Shown here in pieces: positions 1 through 12,123 of a DNA stretch of 64,000 nt. The DNA is taken from NCBI GenBank assembly GCA_015680905.1, contig CM027378.1, positions 39,653,001 to 39,717,000 on the forward strand, given 5' to 3'. Position 1 is the stretch's first letter. Every line of letters begins with the position of its first letter. The notes under the pieces were generated by a model. The model was not told the origin of the DNA and ran no database searches. It saw only the letters and a program-made list of their open reading frames with translations. This DNA is from Coptis chinensis (Eukaryota > Streptophyta > Magnoliopsida > Ranunculales > Ranunculaceae). A program made the translations under genes and the position numbers.

Positions 1-217
1 ATTCCGAGGTCTGAGTCCAAAGATATGGCATTCGGAAGTTCTGCTGACTTTTGCTCCTTTATCTCGCTAAAAGTGGCACATTTTCGCACATAATGGACTT
101 TGAAGCCTGAAATGCATAAAAACACGTAATCAGTATTAACTCTTACTTATTATTCACATAATTGGTCTAACAGTATGATTATTAAGGGGTTAAAACTACA
201 GTTTTGGGCTCTTATCA
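1..217 (-). mobile_element. LTR fragment (Athila-like family), 5' end of LTR in minus orientation
   Basis: Reading the minus strand, the piece begins TGATAAGAGCCCAAAACTG at position 217 and runs off the window edge. It matches the same part of the LTR at 48394-49907 and of the solo LTR at 21144-22624, including the phrases around 'attccgaggtctgagtccaa' and the pyrimidine-rich 'tttgctcctttatctcgct'. The LTR ends exactly where LINE coding sequence resumes at 218, so it is an insertion. Only about 217 bases are visible, so a solo LTR cannot be told from a full element. Confidence 0.85.
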
Positions 218-2361
218 CCGATGACTTGTTAATTTTCTCAAGAGCTGAATATGCATCCTTAACTGCTATAAACGAAGTACTGTCCAAATTCTCTGAAGCT
301 TCAGGATTACATATGAATACCTCCAAAACAACCATCTTGATTGGGGTCTAACAGAGAATGAAGCTACTCTACTAGCTGATAGCATTCAGGTGAAATTGAT
401 TCTACCTCCAGTTACCTATCTTGGTGTTCCACTTCTTGCAACAAGGCTAGGGATCAAAGACTGTCAACCACTCATGGAGAAAATTACTTCGAGGATTACG
501 GATTGGAAGGCACGGGTTCTGTCACATGCTGGGAGAGTACAATTAGTTCAATCTGTTATTCAGTCATTCCATGTATATTAGGCAAGATCATTTATGTTTC
601 CCAGAAGCATTTTGGATACTATCTCTATTATTTGTGCCCATTTCATCTGGAGTGGACCAGAGTTGTCAGGGAAGATGCATCAGGCCAGCTGGGAAAGGAT
701 GTGTCTATCCAAAGAGGCAGGGGGTTTGAACTTAAAAAACCTACACAGGTGGAATCAAGCAGCTTATTGTGGAATAGTGTTTAGTATTGTGGCCAAAGAG
801 CAAAGTGTTTGGGTCCAATGGGTGTATGAGCAACATCTTCACGGGAAACATTTTTGGTCAATGCCATGTCTAACAGATTGTTCTTGGGTATGGAGAAAGG
901 TCATTGCTACTAGATCCATTGCAGCTCAATTTATAAGGAGTCGAATTGCAAATGGCTACAACACACTCATATAGCATGACCTTTAGTGCTCATATGTACC
1001 TTTGAGTCAAAACATGCATGCACATGATGCCTGGAATGAGATCTTCCCATCTGATGCCAAAGTAAGTGACCTTATTACAAATAGCAGATGGAATGACCAC
1101 ATTGAACTTCTCCAAGATTATGCATTGCGATAGCACATCAGGAGTATACACATCCACTCGGACCTTCATGAGGATGAAGTGATATGGACTCCGTCTCATA
1201 CAGGAAGATACACTTTGAGCTCAGCATATACAACCCTCACTAGGGAATCCCCAACAGTCCGCTGGGCATCATTAGTATGGGGAAGATGGGTTCACCCGAG
1301 ACATGCCTTCTGCACCTGGCAATTGTTCTCGGGGAGTTTGCAAACACAAGACAGGTTAGTATATCGAAAGGTCCTCCAATTCTCTGAATGTTGCTTCTGT
1401 CACTGTTTAAAAGAGAATTCGAAACACTTGTTCTTTGAGTGCCCATATTCGAGGGAAGTGATGGATGGGATTAAAGCGTTGTTGAATCTTTACACAGCTA
1501 CTGTTAATGCTAATAGGGAATGGTCCATCATTTTTTGATTGTGTGAAAGGAAGAAGGTTTTGGCAGACATTTATCAGGCATTCATTTATGCTACAGTACA
1601 TGAGATTTGGACTGAGCGGAATAGGAGAAGGTTCCAGTCTGTCCCTCACCTCCAAGCTAAGGAGCTAGTTGAACTCATTGTAAAAGATACTAGACTCTAT
1701 CTACAGGCCAAAATTAAAGACATTGTCACTACTTCTGAGATCAAACAACTCTTACAAACATTCCGGTTGCAAGTGAATTTGAAGGAGAACACCGAAATTC
1801 CATGCTACTGGACTAAACCTGATGAGGGAGTTGTGAAATTGAACACAGATGGGGCAGTGAATATATAGTCGAGGTGCTAGCTCAGGAGGAATCATCCGTG
1901 TCAGCAATGGAGATACAATGGTGGCTTACATAGGCTGTAGCTTGAACAACTCAATTCTATATCAGGAGTTAAATGCAATACACCAAGGGTTGGAGTTATG
2001 TATGCGACTTGGAATCCCAAAAGTGTCACTGACGTCTGATTTGTTAAGAGCAGTTCATGCTATAATGAAGATAGAAGCTCCTCCATGGCAAATGGTAGTA
2101 TCCATCCAGAGAATAGGAGTGGCTTTTGAGTTCATAGAGTTTAAACATGTTTTTAGGGAAACCAATAAGGCAGCGGATCATTTGGCATCCTTGGCTGACC
2201 ATTCAGAGTTGATAGTTGACTCTTGATAATCTTCACCCCTCCTCTGTCTGAAAAGTTGCAGACTATTGTAAAGAATGATATAGAGGGAAAGATATATATG
2301 AGGTATAATTAATGCAGGTTAGGGGTAGGCTAGAACCACAATTTATTGTTCAAAAAAAAAG
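218..2361 (+). mobile_element. LINE (L1-type) 3' part: RT, zf-RVT and RNase H remnants
   Basis: Three domains of a plant non-LTR retrotransposon appear in order. The RT palm resumes at DDLLIFSRAEYASL (220 onward; DD is the catalytic pair). A zinc-binding RT-associated region (about 1179-1500) shows WTPSHTGRYTLSSAY, then paired Cys/His residues ending in HLFFECPYSREVM. An RNase H-like domain (about 1820-2226) shows KLNTDGAV, YQELNAIHQGLELC and ETNKAADHLASLA. The open frame changes several times (breaks near 350, 960, 1538 and 1868), so no intact protein can be made. A short A-tract at 2352-2360 probably marks the 3' end. The 5' part lies outside the window, beyond an LTR inserted at 217. Confidence 0.85.
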
Positions 2362-3148
2362 GAGGGTCTAAATAGTTTGGAATTGGTCAAAGTGGGGTGT
2401 AAATACGGGTAGCCTTTGTGCGCCACTAAATTTTCTGTTTTTTCTTCTAGCCCCACCGAAATCAAATCGCACCCCTTCTTTATGCCAGTTTTTTTTTCTT
2501 CTAAAACGGGCCCCTAACAAAATTGGGTGTGTTTAAACGTACCGCAATTCTATAATACCAAAAGACTCTCTCACTCCCTATTTTACCCAGCTTTCTCCCC
2601 TTCTCTCTTCAACTGTGCAGATCACTAATTTTTAGTTCCAGGCTAGGAAGAATTACGAATACAACTTACTTCAGCGTCGCCATTCGAGAGGATGACTCTT
2701 CTTCCAGCACCTCACCTGATGTCCAACTATCATCTGTTCGCCAGAATATCAATACTGGCATTTCTTGCGAATCTGGTACTAACAATCATTCTGTAAAAGG
2801 AATTAATGATTTTTTGTGTTCGGAAAATTTCCTAACTTTGTTGTGGAATATGGGGTTGGTGTTATGTGAAAATTTTCGTTTGTGTTTCAACACCTTCTAT
2901 TACATGCAATTCAAAGTCATATTTGCTCGAAAATTTGAATATGATCTGCTGATTATTGGCTTAGCGAGAGTTATAATCAAAGTTTCCTTGTGAGGATTGA
3001 TTTTGGACTTCTAAAGTTGTCAATAAAGCAGTACTATTGATCTAGACATCATGTATTATTTTGTTGAACGTGAGTTTCTCCCAATTGGCATTAGAACGAT
3101 GACACTGTCATTTTACTGTAGTTCAAATAGAGATTCTCTTTAATTTAG
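2362..3148. other. intergenic or possible 5' region of the kinase fragment
   Basis: No long ORF is present. One open stretch at about 2640-2793 reads as a serine-rich peptide (DDSSSSTSPDVQLSS). It is followed by a GT-type donor-like site at 2794, and the next exon begins after an AG at 3147-3148. This could be the first exon of the kinase at 3149, but no myristoylation-type MG start is visible, so it may equally be untranslated. Confidence 0.3.
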
Positions 3149-3394
3149 GTGACTCCAGCTCCTCAGACTGAAGGTGGAGAGTTGAAGTCCCCCATCTTGA
3201 AGAGTTTCAGCTTTAGAGAACTCAAAAGCTGCCAGTTCCGCCCTGATAGTCTTCTGGGAGAAGGCAGGTTTGGTTTAGTGTACAAGGGTTGGATTGACCA
3301 ACACAAGCTAACTCCTACTAAATCTGGGAGGGGTTTGGCTGTTGCTGTTAAAATTCATAGACTAGAATCATTTCAAGGCCATCAAGAATGGTTG
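3149..3394 (+). pseudogene. receptor-like cytoplasmic kinase (RLCK VII / PBL-like), single exon fragment
   Basis: The exon encodes 82 residues matching the start of a PBL/APK1-type kinase. It has a linker (TPAPQTEGGELKSP), the family block LKSFSFRELKS, the glycine loop GEGRFGLVYKGWID and the ATP-anchoring lysine in AVAVKIHR, and ends GHQEWL. Splice signals are good on both sides: AG at 3147-3148 and GTGAGT from 3395, phase 0. Relatives carry two to three more residues before FRPDS, so there is a small deletion. I could not find the following exons (catalytic loop HRD, DFG) in the next 4 kb, where the putative intron holds two MITEs. Most likely a gene fragment; a functional gene with distant exons is not excluded. 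Confidence 0.7.
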
Positions 3395-3446
3395 GTGAGT
3401 ATCACCTTCCTAAATTCTGCAGTGGATTACGTACTGATGTACAGAC

Positions 3447-3874
3447 CAAGGCCGAAAGTTTCGGGATTTGAAGATATTTCGGACCCTCCCAAAACCGATA
3501 CATATCGGAAAAATTGGATTGATATATCGTTTTTGTCCATTTTGATGATAATATTCAAAAAAATCGAAAAATTGGGATATATCGGAAATATTGCCGATAT
3601 ATAACGATATATATAGGGATATATCAGTCAATAATCAACAAAATCGGTCAAAAGTCAAACTGTCCAATCAAGCCAAATGATATATATCAAATATATCAGA
3701 ATATATTGCCAATATATTTTTATATCGGTTTTACCGATATATAAACCGATATATATCGGTTTAAAATTAATTTAATTTTCAGAGTTGATATTTCAAATGT
3801 TTCGAAATCGATAGGCTGAAAAAACAATAAATATCGGCAAAAAATCGATTTTTCGACCGATATTTTCGGCCTTG
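3447..3874. mobile_element. hAT-type MITE, 428 bp
   Basis: Terminal inverted repeats begin CAAGGCCGAAA and end TTTCGGCCTTG. An 8-bp target duplication GTACAGAC is present at 3439-3446 and 3875-3882. There is no coding capacity. The interior is made of short AT-rich inverted repeats around ATATCGG/CCGATAT, so the strand could fold along most of its length. The 8-bp duplication and TIR type suit a hAT-derived miniature element. Confidence 0.9.
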
Positions 3875-3991
3875 GTACAGACGACACAACAACTTTTGCC
3901 TTCTGTTAGTTATAGCATTACTATCCTCAATGTTTTCCTGTGAATATATAGCACAAGGGGAAACGGCATGGAAGATACCATATGCAGTGCA

Positions 3992-4331
3992 TAGGGGTGG
4001 AATTCGAGCTAGTCGAGCCGAGTTTCACTAAGTTCGGCTCAACTCGTTTATTTAAACGAGCTTTAATATAGGCTCAAGCTTGGCTCATATATTATATGAA
4101 CGAGTTCGAGCTGAGCTTAAATGAGCCGAGCTCGAGCCGAGCCCGAAAGTAGCTCGGCTATTTTTAATCGCGGATGATGGTATTAGAGCTTATTGAGCCG
4201 AGCTTCACCCTGCTCGTTTATTAAGCGAGCTATAATATGGGCTCAAGCTTGGCTCATTTAGTTAAATGAACGAGCTTGAGCCAAGCTTAAACGAGCCAAA
4301 CCCAAGCTACTCGGCTCAAATTCCACCCCTA
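3992..4331. mobile_element. hAT-type MITE, 340 bp, internally repeated
   Basis: TIRs are TAGGGGTGGAATTCGAGC and GCTCAAATTCCACCCCTA. The 8-bp target duplication GCAGTGCA lies at 3984-3991 and 4332-4339 and is perfect. The interior is built of alternating GAGCTCG/GAGCCGAG motifs in both orientations, with two related halves (about 4010-4160 and 4185-4320). No ORF. Confidence 0.93.
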
Positions 4332-4339
4332 GCAGTGCA

Positions 4340-7300
4340 TGGCAATTTTGGCCCAATTGGTGCCAAAGTGCATATAACACCTGTTTTAGCTGTTGTATTG
4401 AACTGCTATTATCATATTATGTTATTTTTGTAGTAAAACAGTGGTAATGAAAATGAATATGATGGTATATTCATTTTGTTTATTGCAAAGGTCCTTATAG
4501 AGTTTACAATATGAGAGAGAATATCTCTTAATCTATGGAAACTGATAGCCACATTTGGTCTAAGGATATAGATAACGTTAACTAGTACAGGCGTATGTTG
4601 AATGGAGAAAGTCATTTAATCATGTAAGCATAGCACTTTAAATATTTCTAAATAGTTACGCCACAAAGGAGAAAGTGACTTAGACTTTTAGCACTACTTT
4701 CCTCTCATGTATTACTTACTGAGTTCGACAGTGTTGATGTGGAGGGAATTTAATTAGTGATTTGGTGTTTATTTATGAGTTTGTTTTGTTGTGTTATTCT
4801 TTGTAATATTGTGTAGTTAGATTTTTGTTGAAACATTTTTTATGAGGACAATTTTGGAATTATATTTTGATGTTTGTGCTGAGGGACAACTTGAGCTAAA
4901 TAGTGTAATGACACATGGATTTTGTGGTTTAAGTATGAGTCCTGGTCATTCGCCTAAGAAAACATTGTTATATGTTATGACTTGACATGCTTCAGAAATT
5001 TGTAGTGTCAAATTAGATTAACATAAAGCTACCACTTTCAAAAGGGAGTTACAGGACACATTCAGAAATATGTTTCTTAGTTTATGTTGGATGTTAGCAC
5101 TGACTTTCGACATGAACTTGTATACGACGTTACAACATGAGATAGGCTTGCAAGTTGCAACTTCTTATCATATGGATGAGGGGACATTAGTCATGTTGGC
5201 ACATATGAGCATTTTTACAGAATTGAACTAGTTGGCGAAAGCCTTTGGAATCTGCTATTAATATGTGTCAACACCTCTTGATTGAAGAAGTGGGAGCTGG
5301 ACCAAGAGCTTCTGAATCATTGATAGAGGATAAAACTCTTTGGATGGGTTCAATATCGCTGTCTATGTGTTGTTGAACATCTGTATCAGCTGAACTTAAG
5401 TTCATGTTTAGTGTTCACTCTGCGATATATAAGGTTCTTGGTACTCCTCCCCTGGCAACCCTGTTAAATTGTTAAGAACTTGTTCTGAATATGTGCCTTT
5501 TCAGTGAGGTCACATTGTTATCATTATTATCCTTATGACTGAGAACTTTATTTTTTGATTCCCCTCACTTGATCATAACATGCACCACATGCAAAACAAT
5601 ATGAAGTGGGAAGCTGGAGTGCGTGCTTATGATATAAGATCCATATAAGGGGTGATGAAGTTGCGAGCATATATTGAGGATTAAATTGGTTTAGTCATAA
5701 CATGCATAAGACAGCTTGTATTTATCCTCTAATCGGTGTGTTAATTTTCTACATTGTAGTTTCTGTGCGATCATGTTTCTACTTCCATCTTGAGTCTTAA
5801 ACAAAGCTTTCTTGTTAATTTATTTATACCCCGGCCTAAATTGTTGATTCTTTTTGTAGGAAGCGGCTCTTGTTCTAAATGCTTCTCGATGTTTCATTAC
5901 ACTTTGGACTTAGAAAAGCAACACGACAGAGAGGAAATTAGGAGGAGAATTGAAGCACATGCAGCAGTGATACGGGTATTGTTATTCGTATGATCACTTG
6001 ATCAGATATTACTTTTCTGTTACCGAGGTTTTCCAGGTGGTCTTCTTTATTTACTGATCCCGAATAGCTTGTTTTATCAGGCGGCGATTCTTTTTAAATC
6101 AGTTGGATCTGCTGGTGATCGAGATAAAGGTATTTCCTTTTGATGTATTATCTTCTTACCTTCATCATTGTACCGTAGCAGTTTAGGGAAAGACAGTAGT
6201 TATCTGCTATGTAGTTATAGTTGTGCACTTTGATATAGAAAGCAGTGATCACAAGAAATGCGGTGTTCATATTTAATTTGGAACTTACCATTTTAAAGTT
6301 CTTTATTTTATTTTGTAGTTTAGCATGCTATTAAGACACTTGCCAACCTGTTAGTTTCCTGTGTTACACGGGTACACCTATAGTTCTGCCGTGTCCTGTG
6401 TCATGTGGACTCCGACAAAGACTCAGGTGTGACACAGATTCGTGGTTGGAGTACTTTGGAAAAAAACAGTTTTCAGAATAAAATTGGGAGGAAAGTTAGA
6501 AATAGTAATTGGAGTTTTTATTTACATATTTACATATCTTTATTTTAATTTTCTTTGGTTTGATGGTTTCCCTTTTTCATCAGGTTTGCCATCGATGCTT
6601 TGCAGTTGTGCCTGCTTATGACACACGAATACAAATACAGAACCGATACGGAGACACAGGTATGGGGTACGGCAAAGTCTCTTAGGAAGGAATTAAACAA
6701 TTTGTAGTTTATCTGATTGTTAAAGTCTAGTGCAAGGTATGAACAGTCATGCTTCAAATGTCCCGTGGCAATTGGAGAGTTTTGTTAGAGTTGGTCTCTT
6801 TGCAGAAGTCCTTTGTTTTTTGTCGCGTCGGCTTTTGTCCCACGGATTTGTTGGCAGAACTCGGCAAGGCTAATATCGATCTGGGTTGTAATATGCATGT
6901 CCCTATGTCAGTCCACTTTCCTTTCATCATCGAGTCCGGCACAAGTTGTATGAACTATTCGCTGTAAGTTAATGAATGATGGTTTGTTCTTTTTTTAAAA
7001 AAAGAATGGGGCTTGGACACAATTGTCCTCCAAATTCTTTGTATGATTTATTTTGGATATCAAATATGATTCCTGAGAAAATAATAATAATAATAATAAA
7101 TCCCTTTCTCTTGTTTTTTATGCTGGCGGGGTTTGAGCCCCAGATCTCTGATTTAGTCAGAACTCAGCAGCACTGGCCAAAGAGATGACTCGCCTACTAT
7201 GTTAGCACTTAACACTACCACATGCTAGAGCTGCCGATTCCGAAAAAGAGTTAAATCTAACTTATATTCTTGACCAGGCTAAAGATTTGACAGCTAGACA

Positions 7301-7567
7301 ACATTTCAAGTTCCACACGACTACGATATATAGTGTGAAAGGTAACTCTCCTGCACTGAGATTCACTCAATTAGTAACCACATCTGACGAGAGAGGGCAA
7401 AATGATTCTTATCTCTGGAATTGGAACAGGACTGAACACAATTAGAGTATCTCATTTACACTCAAAAATCTACCACTACTCTAAAGGAAATAAATCAGCT
7501 ACAGTTTATCAAGCTCTCAACTCAAAAAATTCCAGGATTGAAATTCAATTACAGTACAACAAACATT
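4340..7567. other. unassigned AT-rich sequence, possible exon relics
   Basis: No recognisable full gene. Short reading segments look exon-like: 5866-5980 (ending EKQHDREEIRRRIEAHAAVIR) and 6082-6130 (AAILFKSVGSAGDRDKG) are flanked by possible splice sites and could belong to one decayed gene that I do not recognise. A short (AAT)n microsatellite lies at about 7080-7100. The rest shows no domain or element boundary I can defend. Confidence 0.3.
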
Positions 7568-10211
7568 TCAGGTCTCTCTTCTAGATCTCCTACGTGGAGC
7601 AGCAGCATCTTCTTTCTCGTTCTCTTCTTCCTTCTCTCCACTGGTACCTTGATCGACCTCACTTGTTTCTGCAGCCGTAGCCTTCTTCGTTTCCTTAGCA
7701 ATGACCTTGGCCTGTAATGAATTTCAGCCATAGTGAAAAAGTGTACAAACACCATAGGAAAAACTTCCAGCCAAAGTAACTACAAACTTACACCCAACTC
7801 ACAGACGAATATTTATGCAACTTACCACCGGTTTCTTCCCACCAAAAATAATCCTGTAGAAGATGGTCAAGAAAACAACCACCACCGAAACAAGGATGCC
7901 TATTGTGATGTTAGGTTGTTTCTCTCCCTTCTCAATAATATCCTGAAAAAATGGACACAAACACAACAATTCCATCAGCATAGAAACTCAACCCAATCAC
8001 AAAAGTCCATATATCAAATCGAAGCATTAACCAATGACTCACAACAATCTGGTTCTTGTAAGCCTCCAAGAAAGGAACATCTGCAATCTTGTAAAGGATG
8101 TCAAAAACCTTCTTCTGCAAAAAATACCCAAAACTTTCAAGGATAAGAATGAAATCAATACGATAACAAAGTAAACCCCACGAAAAATGAGATTACAGAT
8201 ATGTAGAGCAACCTGGATGCCTGAGAGTCTATCAGAAAGACCTGAAGCAGCTGCTTCTTCCTCAGCCTTCTGCTTTTCTTTCTCGACCTCAAATTTCAGC
8301 TTCCACGTTGTCTGCCTGTATGATTCAGCAATTTTCTCATCCGGAGCTATCAAGATATTATCAAAGAGGATGCCATCTTGCATTGTCCAAATCTCAATAC
8401 CAATAGCAGCAACAGATTCGAAATCAGGTTTGTCAAGCTCAAAGTAATCAGGATTTGGAATCTCTTGTGGCTTCCAGATTCCTTTATAACTTGGGTTGTC
8501 AATCAATGGGGCATGCCATTTTCCTTTGTAAGCAGAATTATGTTTTGTTGGCCTCTTCCACTCACCACAGCCAGGTGCTGTCTCACACTTTGGGTTTCAA
8601 TCTTTGGTGCCTCCCATTCACCATCCTCCTCATCATCCCAATCTTCAGGCTTTGATGCTTCAGGATCATCGACCTCCTCAGGCTCATCATCCAACCACCC
8701 TTCAGGTTTCACAGCTTCTTCATCTTCAATTTCCATTGGTGCATTTTCATCCCAGTCTTCTGGTTTTACTGCATCAGAGTCAGGAATCTTTTCCCGCTCA
8801 TCCCAGTCCTCTGGCTTCTTGTCATCAGGGTCAGGAATTGTCTTTGCAGGGATTAGTGCTGGCTCAAAATCTTCAGCTGAAAGAAAGTTTGCTGTCTTTT
8901 TCTCCTCCCCATCAATCAAAATCACCAACTCATTACTGGGTTTTAGTACAGCAGTGTAAACGTGTGATAGTTTGTCAGATGGAACAGATGGGGGAAACTT
9001 GAGATGGTGCTCAACATACTCCCCACTCTTGGGGTTCTTGTGCTTAAAGATGAAATGCACCTTGTTTGTAGAACCACATTTATCTGGTCCAAACATGATA
9101 GAGTATGGAGAGTCATTATCAAACTCCTTCGACTTCCATCCAGCCTCTTGTGGACGAAGGTACTTGAGGTATGCACCACCACACTCTAGCCCATTCTGGA
9201 GACGTGTCTCATATTGTAGAATGACAGTCCCATCCTTGAGATCCACAGGATCATCAAGCTCTTTCACGATAGCATACTTTTTGGCTTTATCACTCACAAG
9301 AAGCCCATAATCCTCATGCCCCTCACTCTTTGCCCACTTCCATACACCTGAAACACAAAATTAATATATCACGTAACAAAATACACTTGTAGGATAGCCA
9401 ACAAATACCTCTTGAGGTGACAATGAAACATTCATATCAAACAAATGATCAGAGCCCTATTTAGCAAAATGTTACCACTAAAGTCGCTCTAATATGAACT
9501 CCTATCTCCAACACATTAAGATTACACCTTAAATAAATCAAAACCCAAAGAAAACATGACTACAATTTTCACAGTGCAGAGGTGTCACTAACAGTACGAT
9601 GCTCTTTCATAAATAAGTACAACAAAATCCTATTCAGAAGACATCTAGCACCTAAGGGCATTCATCCCAGTTTTTCAAAGATAATGAACAATCTGATATT
9701 AATAAATTTACTTCATCTGCTACAGAAACGGAAACTTCTAGAATGTGTACTCTGACCAGTGGAATAAGATTAATGCAGAACCCAACTCAATTCAACCAAC
9801 GTGTAAATTTAAACAAACATCATCATCAATTTAATTTGTAAACCATTAAAACTTGAATCCAATTGACTTTAATGTATACTTGATAACAACTACATAACAC
9901 ATTAAATCTATCACATATCTCATAGATCATCTTGTAAAAAAAAATAAAGCAGATCTGAAAAATACAAACCTTGATAATCATCCTTTTCAGACACGATCCA
10001 TCGTCCTTCAAACGAATCATCAAATGACTCATAAAACAACTACAATAAATAACAAAACAATAAACCCAACATCTATCCACAATCAAAACAGATCACAAAC
10101 AAAAAATAATAATAAAAATAAAACAAAGATTTCGCTTACTGGTTCTGCAATACAAAGCTGGAAACCAACACAAGCGATGAAAATCAAAAGAGAAATTTTC
10201 ATCAGACTCAT
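7568..10211 (-). CDS. CNX1-like: calnexin, six exons, one frameshift
   Basis: Calnexin is a membrane-anchored ER lectin chaperone that holds monoglucosylated glycoproteins during folding. Exons on the minus strand: 10211-10140, 10039-9970, 9347-8213, 8114-8043, 7942-7826 and 7711-7568, all with GT..AG introns and consistent phases, giving about 536 residues if the frame is kept. The protein starts MSLMKISLLIFIACVGF (signal peptide), then a lectin domain (YESFDDSFEGRWIVSEKDD). The P-domain has four acidic repeats ending KPEDWDE or variants, then GIWKPQEIPNPDYFE-type repeats. A membrane segment (ITIGILVSVVVVFLTIFY) and a basic tail ending RRRSRRET follow. Exon 3 has one base missing at 8592-8594, where three Gs on the plus strand replace four. 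Without it the frame runs off after APKIET. This may be a real mutation or a sequencing error in a short run. Everything else looks intact. Confidence 0.93.
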
Positions 10212-10268
10212 TTTTGATGATTCGAGAGCGGATCTCAATAAATGTGTGTGAAAGAGAGAAGGTTTGGG

Positions 10269-10332
10269 TTATAAAGGGGCCGGGTTTGTGCTGCATCGAC
10301 TTGTTTCCACCAATTACATCGTTTGCCACGTG
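10269..10332 (-). promoter_or_regulatory. calnexin promoter: TATA-like box, CCAAT box and G-box
   Basis: Upstream of the calnexin ATG (10211) there is a TATA-like CTTTATAA on the minus strand at about 10270-10277. A CCAAT box lies at 10310-10314 and a CACGTG G-box at 10327-10332. ER-stress elements of chaperone genes pair CCAAT with CACG at 9-10 bases. Here the gap between CCAAT and CACG is 12, so this is ERSE-like but not canonical. Control by ER-stress bZIP factors is an inference. Confidence 0.4.
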
Positions 10333-10719
10333 TATTAGCCACTTACAAGTTGACACGTCTACGATCTAGATGCAATCGTTGTGTGCGTGTGGAAAAAGTT
10401 ATTATAAATCTATAGTCCGGTTTTCCTATATTTGTAGAGGAATGGAACAAATACCGGGATGTACGGTGTGTTTACAAAGGGTAAATTTGAGGATAATGAT
10501 TTACTAGGACAAAAAAAGTTACATGACGCATCAAAATAACAGTCTTCGGGCACATCCCACGAAGCAGTGGGGATGTGATGTTTTATCTATACACCCCGGT
10601 TTCTGAGAGGGCACACCCTGAATCAATTTCCAGTTTCGGATTCCGGTTGACAAAAAACCAACGTGTTCATGCTAAAATTGTGAGCACACGCTACTTGACA
10701 TGTTGACCTTTGTGAACCA
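10333..10719. other. upstream intergenic sequence
   Basis: No ORF or repeat boundary was recognised. It lies between the calnexin promoter and a MITE. Confidence 0.3.
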
Positions 10720-11141
10720 GGGGTGTGTTTGTTAAATTTTAACTCATGGAAAGGAAAGGAAATAAAATGGGTGGTCCACTATGGAATGGAATGGAAAAGA
10801 AATAATTTTAAATGGTATGTGTTTGGTAAACTGGGGAAATGAAAGTAAAAACTGGGGAAAGGAATAATCGTGTTTGTTTGCAAAAGCTATGGAAAAGAAT
10901 AATTGTATTGTTGAGTGGAGTGTATTAGTAGTAAGTCTCTATTTATTTATTTCCTTTCCTTTCCTTTCCACAAAATTTTCAGGGGTTAGTTAAAGACACA
11001 AAACCTTTTCCATTTGTTTCCATATGGAAAAGCTCATTTCCTTTCCATGGGTAAACAAACGCCTTAAAAACTATGGAAAAGGTGGACCACTCTTATTTTC
11101 CTTTCCTTTCCATAGTGTTTCCATCATAACAAACACACCCC
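10720..11141. mobile_element. MITE-like inverted-repeat element, about 422 bp
   Basis: Ends are GGGGTGTGTTTGTTA and TAACAAACACACCCC. The arms remain complementary further in: GGTCCACTATGGAATGG on the left against CCTTTCCATAGTG on the right, with several AAAGGAAAGGAAA/TTTCCTTTCC stretches. No coding capacity. No convincing flanking target duplication remains, so superfamily is uncertain (hAT or PIF/Harbinger-like ends). Confidence 0.7.
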
Positions 11142-12123
11142 AGTTTTCTCACATGTTGGTGGAGTTAGTAATTTTAGATCAAGCTAAATTAGTTAAATTA
11201 GAATTGGAGGTTAATTAAGAGTCTTGTATCCTACACCTACCAAATTACATTGGGTAGCCTGCAGCCCAAGCCCAACAACCAAGTCCAATAGCAATAGCCT
11301 AGTACTTTCCCTCCCCTTACCTAAAACACATATCGGAAACAACATTTTCTCACCGTTCTAACCGGTATCATTTCTCTCGGCAGTCTCAGTACCCAAAAAA
11401 AAAAAAAAAAAAAAATTGAGTTTGAGTTTGGGAATTGTAACTGCCATTGTTGTTAATACTTACTGTGGACATTGAGTTTGGACGACATTGTGGAGATTGA
11501 GAGTTTGGAGTTTGAGATTTTGAGTTTATTGAATAGTTTTGTTGTAGAGTGCAAACAAGAATAATTTTGTTGGTGCAAGCAATAATTTTTCTAGTTTTGA
11601 ATAACAATTTTGGTTTTCATTTTTCTAGAGTGCACAATTTTGTTTATTTTCCTTTTTATTCAACTCTAGTTTATCAATTTTTGGTTTCTATTATTGAATA
11701 ATGAGTATGGTTGTTATTTTGATTACTATTTTATTACCTTAAATACAATGCAGTGTTGTTTGGAAGTACCAAAATGAAGTATTGTTTGAAAAAGTCCCAA
11801 ACGACTCAGCGAGGTCGTTTTGAAGATGCCCCAAACGACTCAGTGAGGCCATTTTGAAAATGGCCTGAACAACCTAGTAAGATCGTTTGATTTTTTTTTT
11901 TTAAATTTTAATATTCTTGAATATTCTTTGTATGAGTTAATACTTTGAGTTATTTGAATTAGGCATGGAAGGATCGTTTTGAATGATTTGAGAGTTATGT
12001 TGAGTGTTTGAAGCTAGGTTACATAGACATGCCATATTTTGAAAAAATTCTGATACAAATTGTCAGATTTGATTTAGATTTGATTAAACTTATTATAGTT
12101 ACTATTTTTTTTTTCTTTGTAGC
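11142..12123. other. sequence upstream of the PMD relic
   Basis: An A-tract lies at 11396-11416. Between 11790 and 11890 there are two similar copies of a CAAACGACTCAG-containing stretch. No gene recognised. Confidence 0.3.

Noticed and set aside
5866-6130. a functional gene with exons ending EAHAAVIR and AAILFKSVGSAGDRDKG
   Set aside because: Exon-like pieces are too short and isolated, and I could not name the family or find more exons.
7118-7145. tRNA-like 'ggggtttgagcccc' segment
   Set aside because: Resembles a T-arm but no acceptor or anticodon arm can be built around it.
8187-9310. plus-strand ORFs over calnexin, including a Ser-rich 193-codon frame
   Set aside because: Shadows of the calnexin P-domain coding strand.
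10310-10330. canonical ER-stress element
   Set aside because: Spacing between CCAAT and CACG is 12, not 9-10, so only 'ERSE-like' was claimed.
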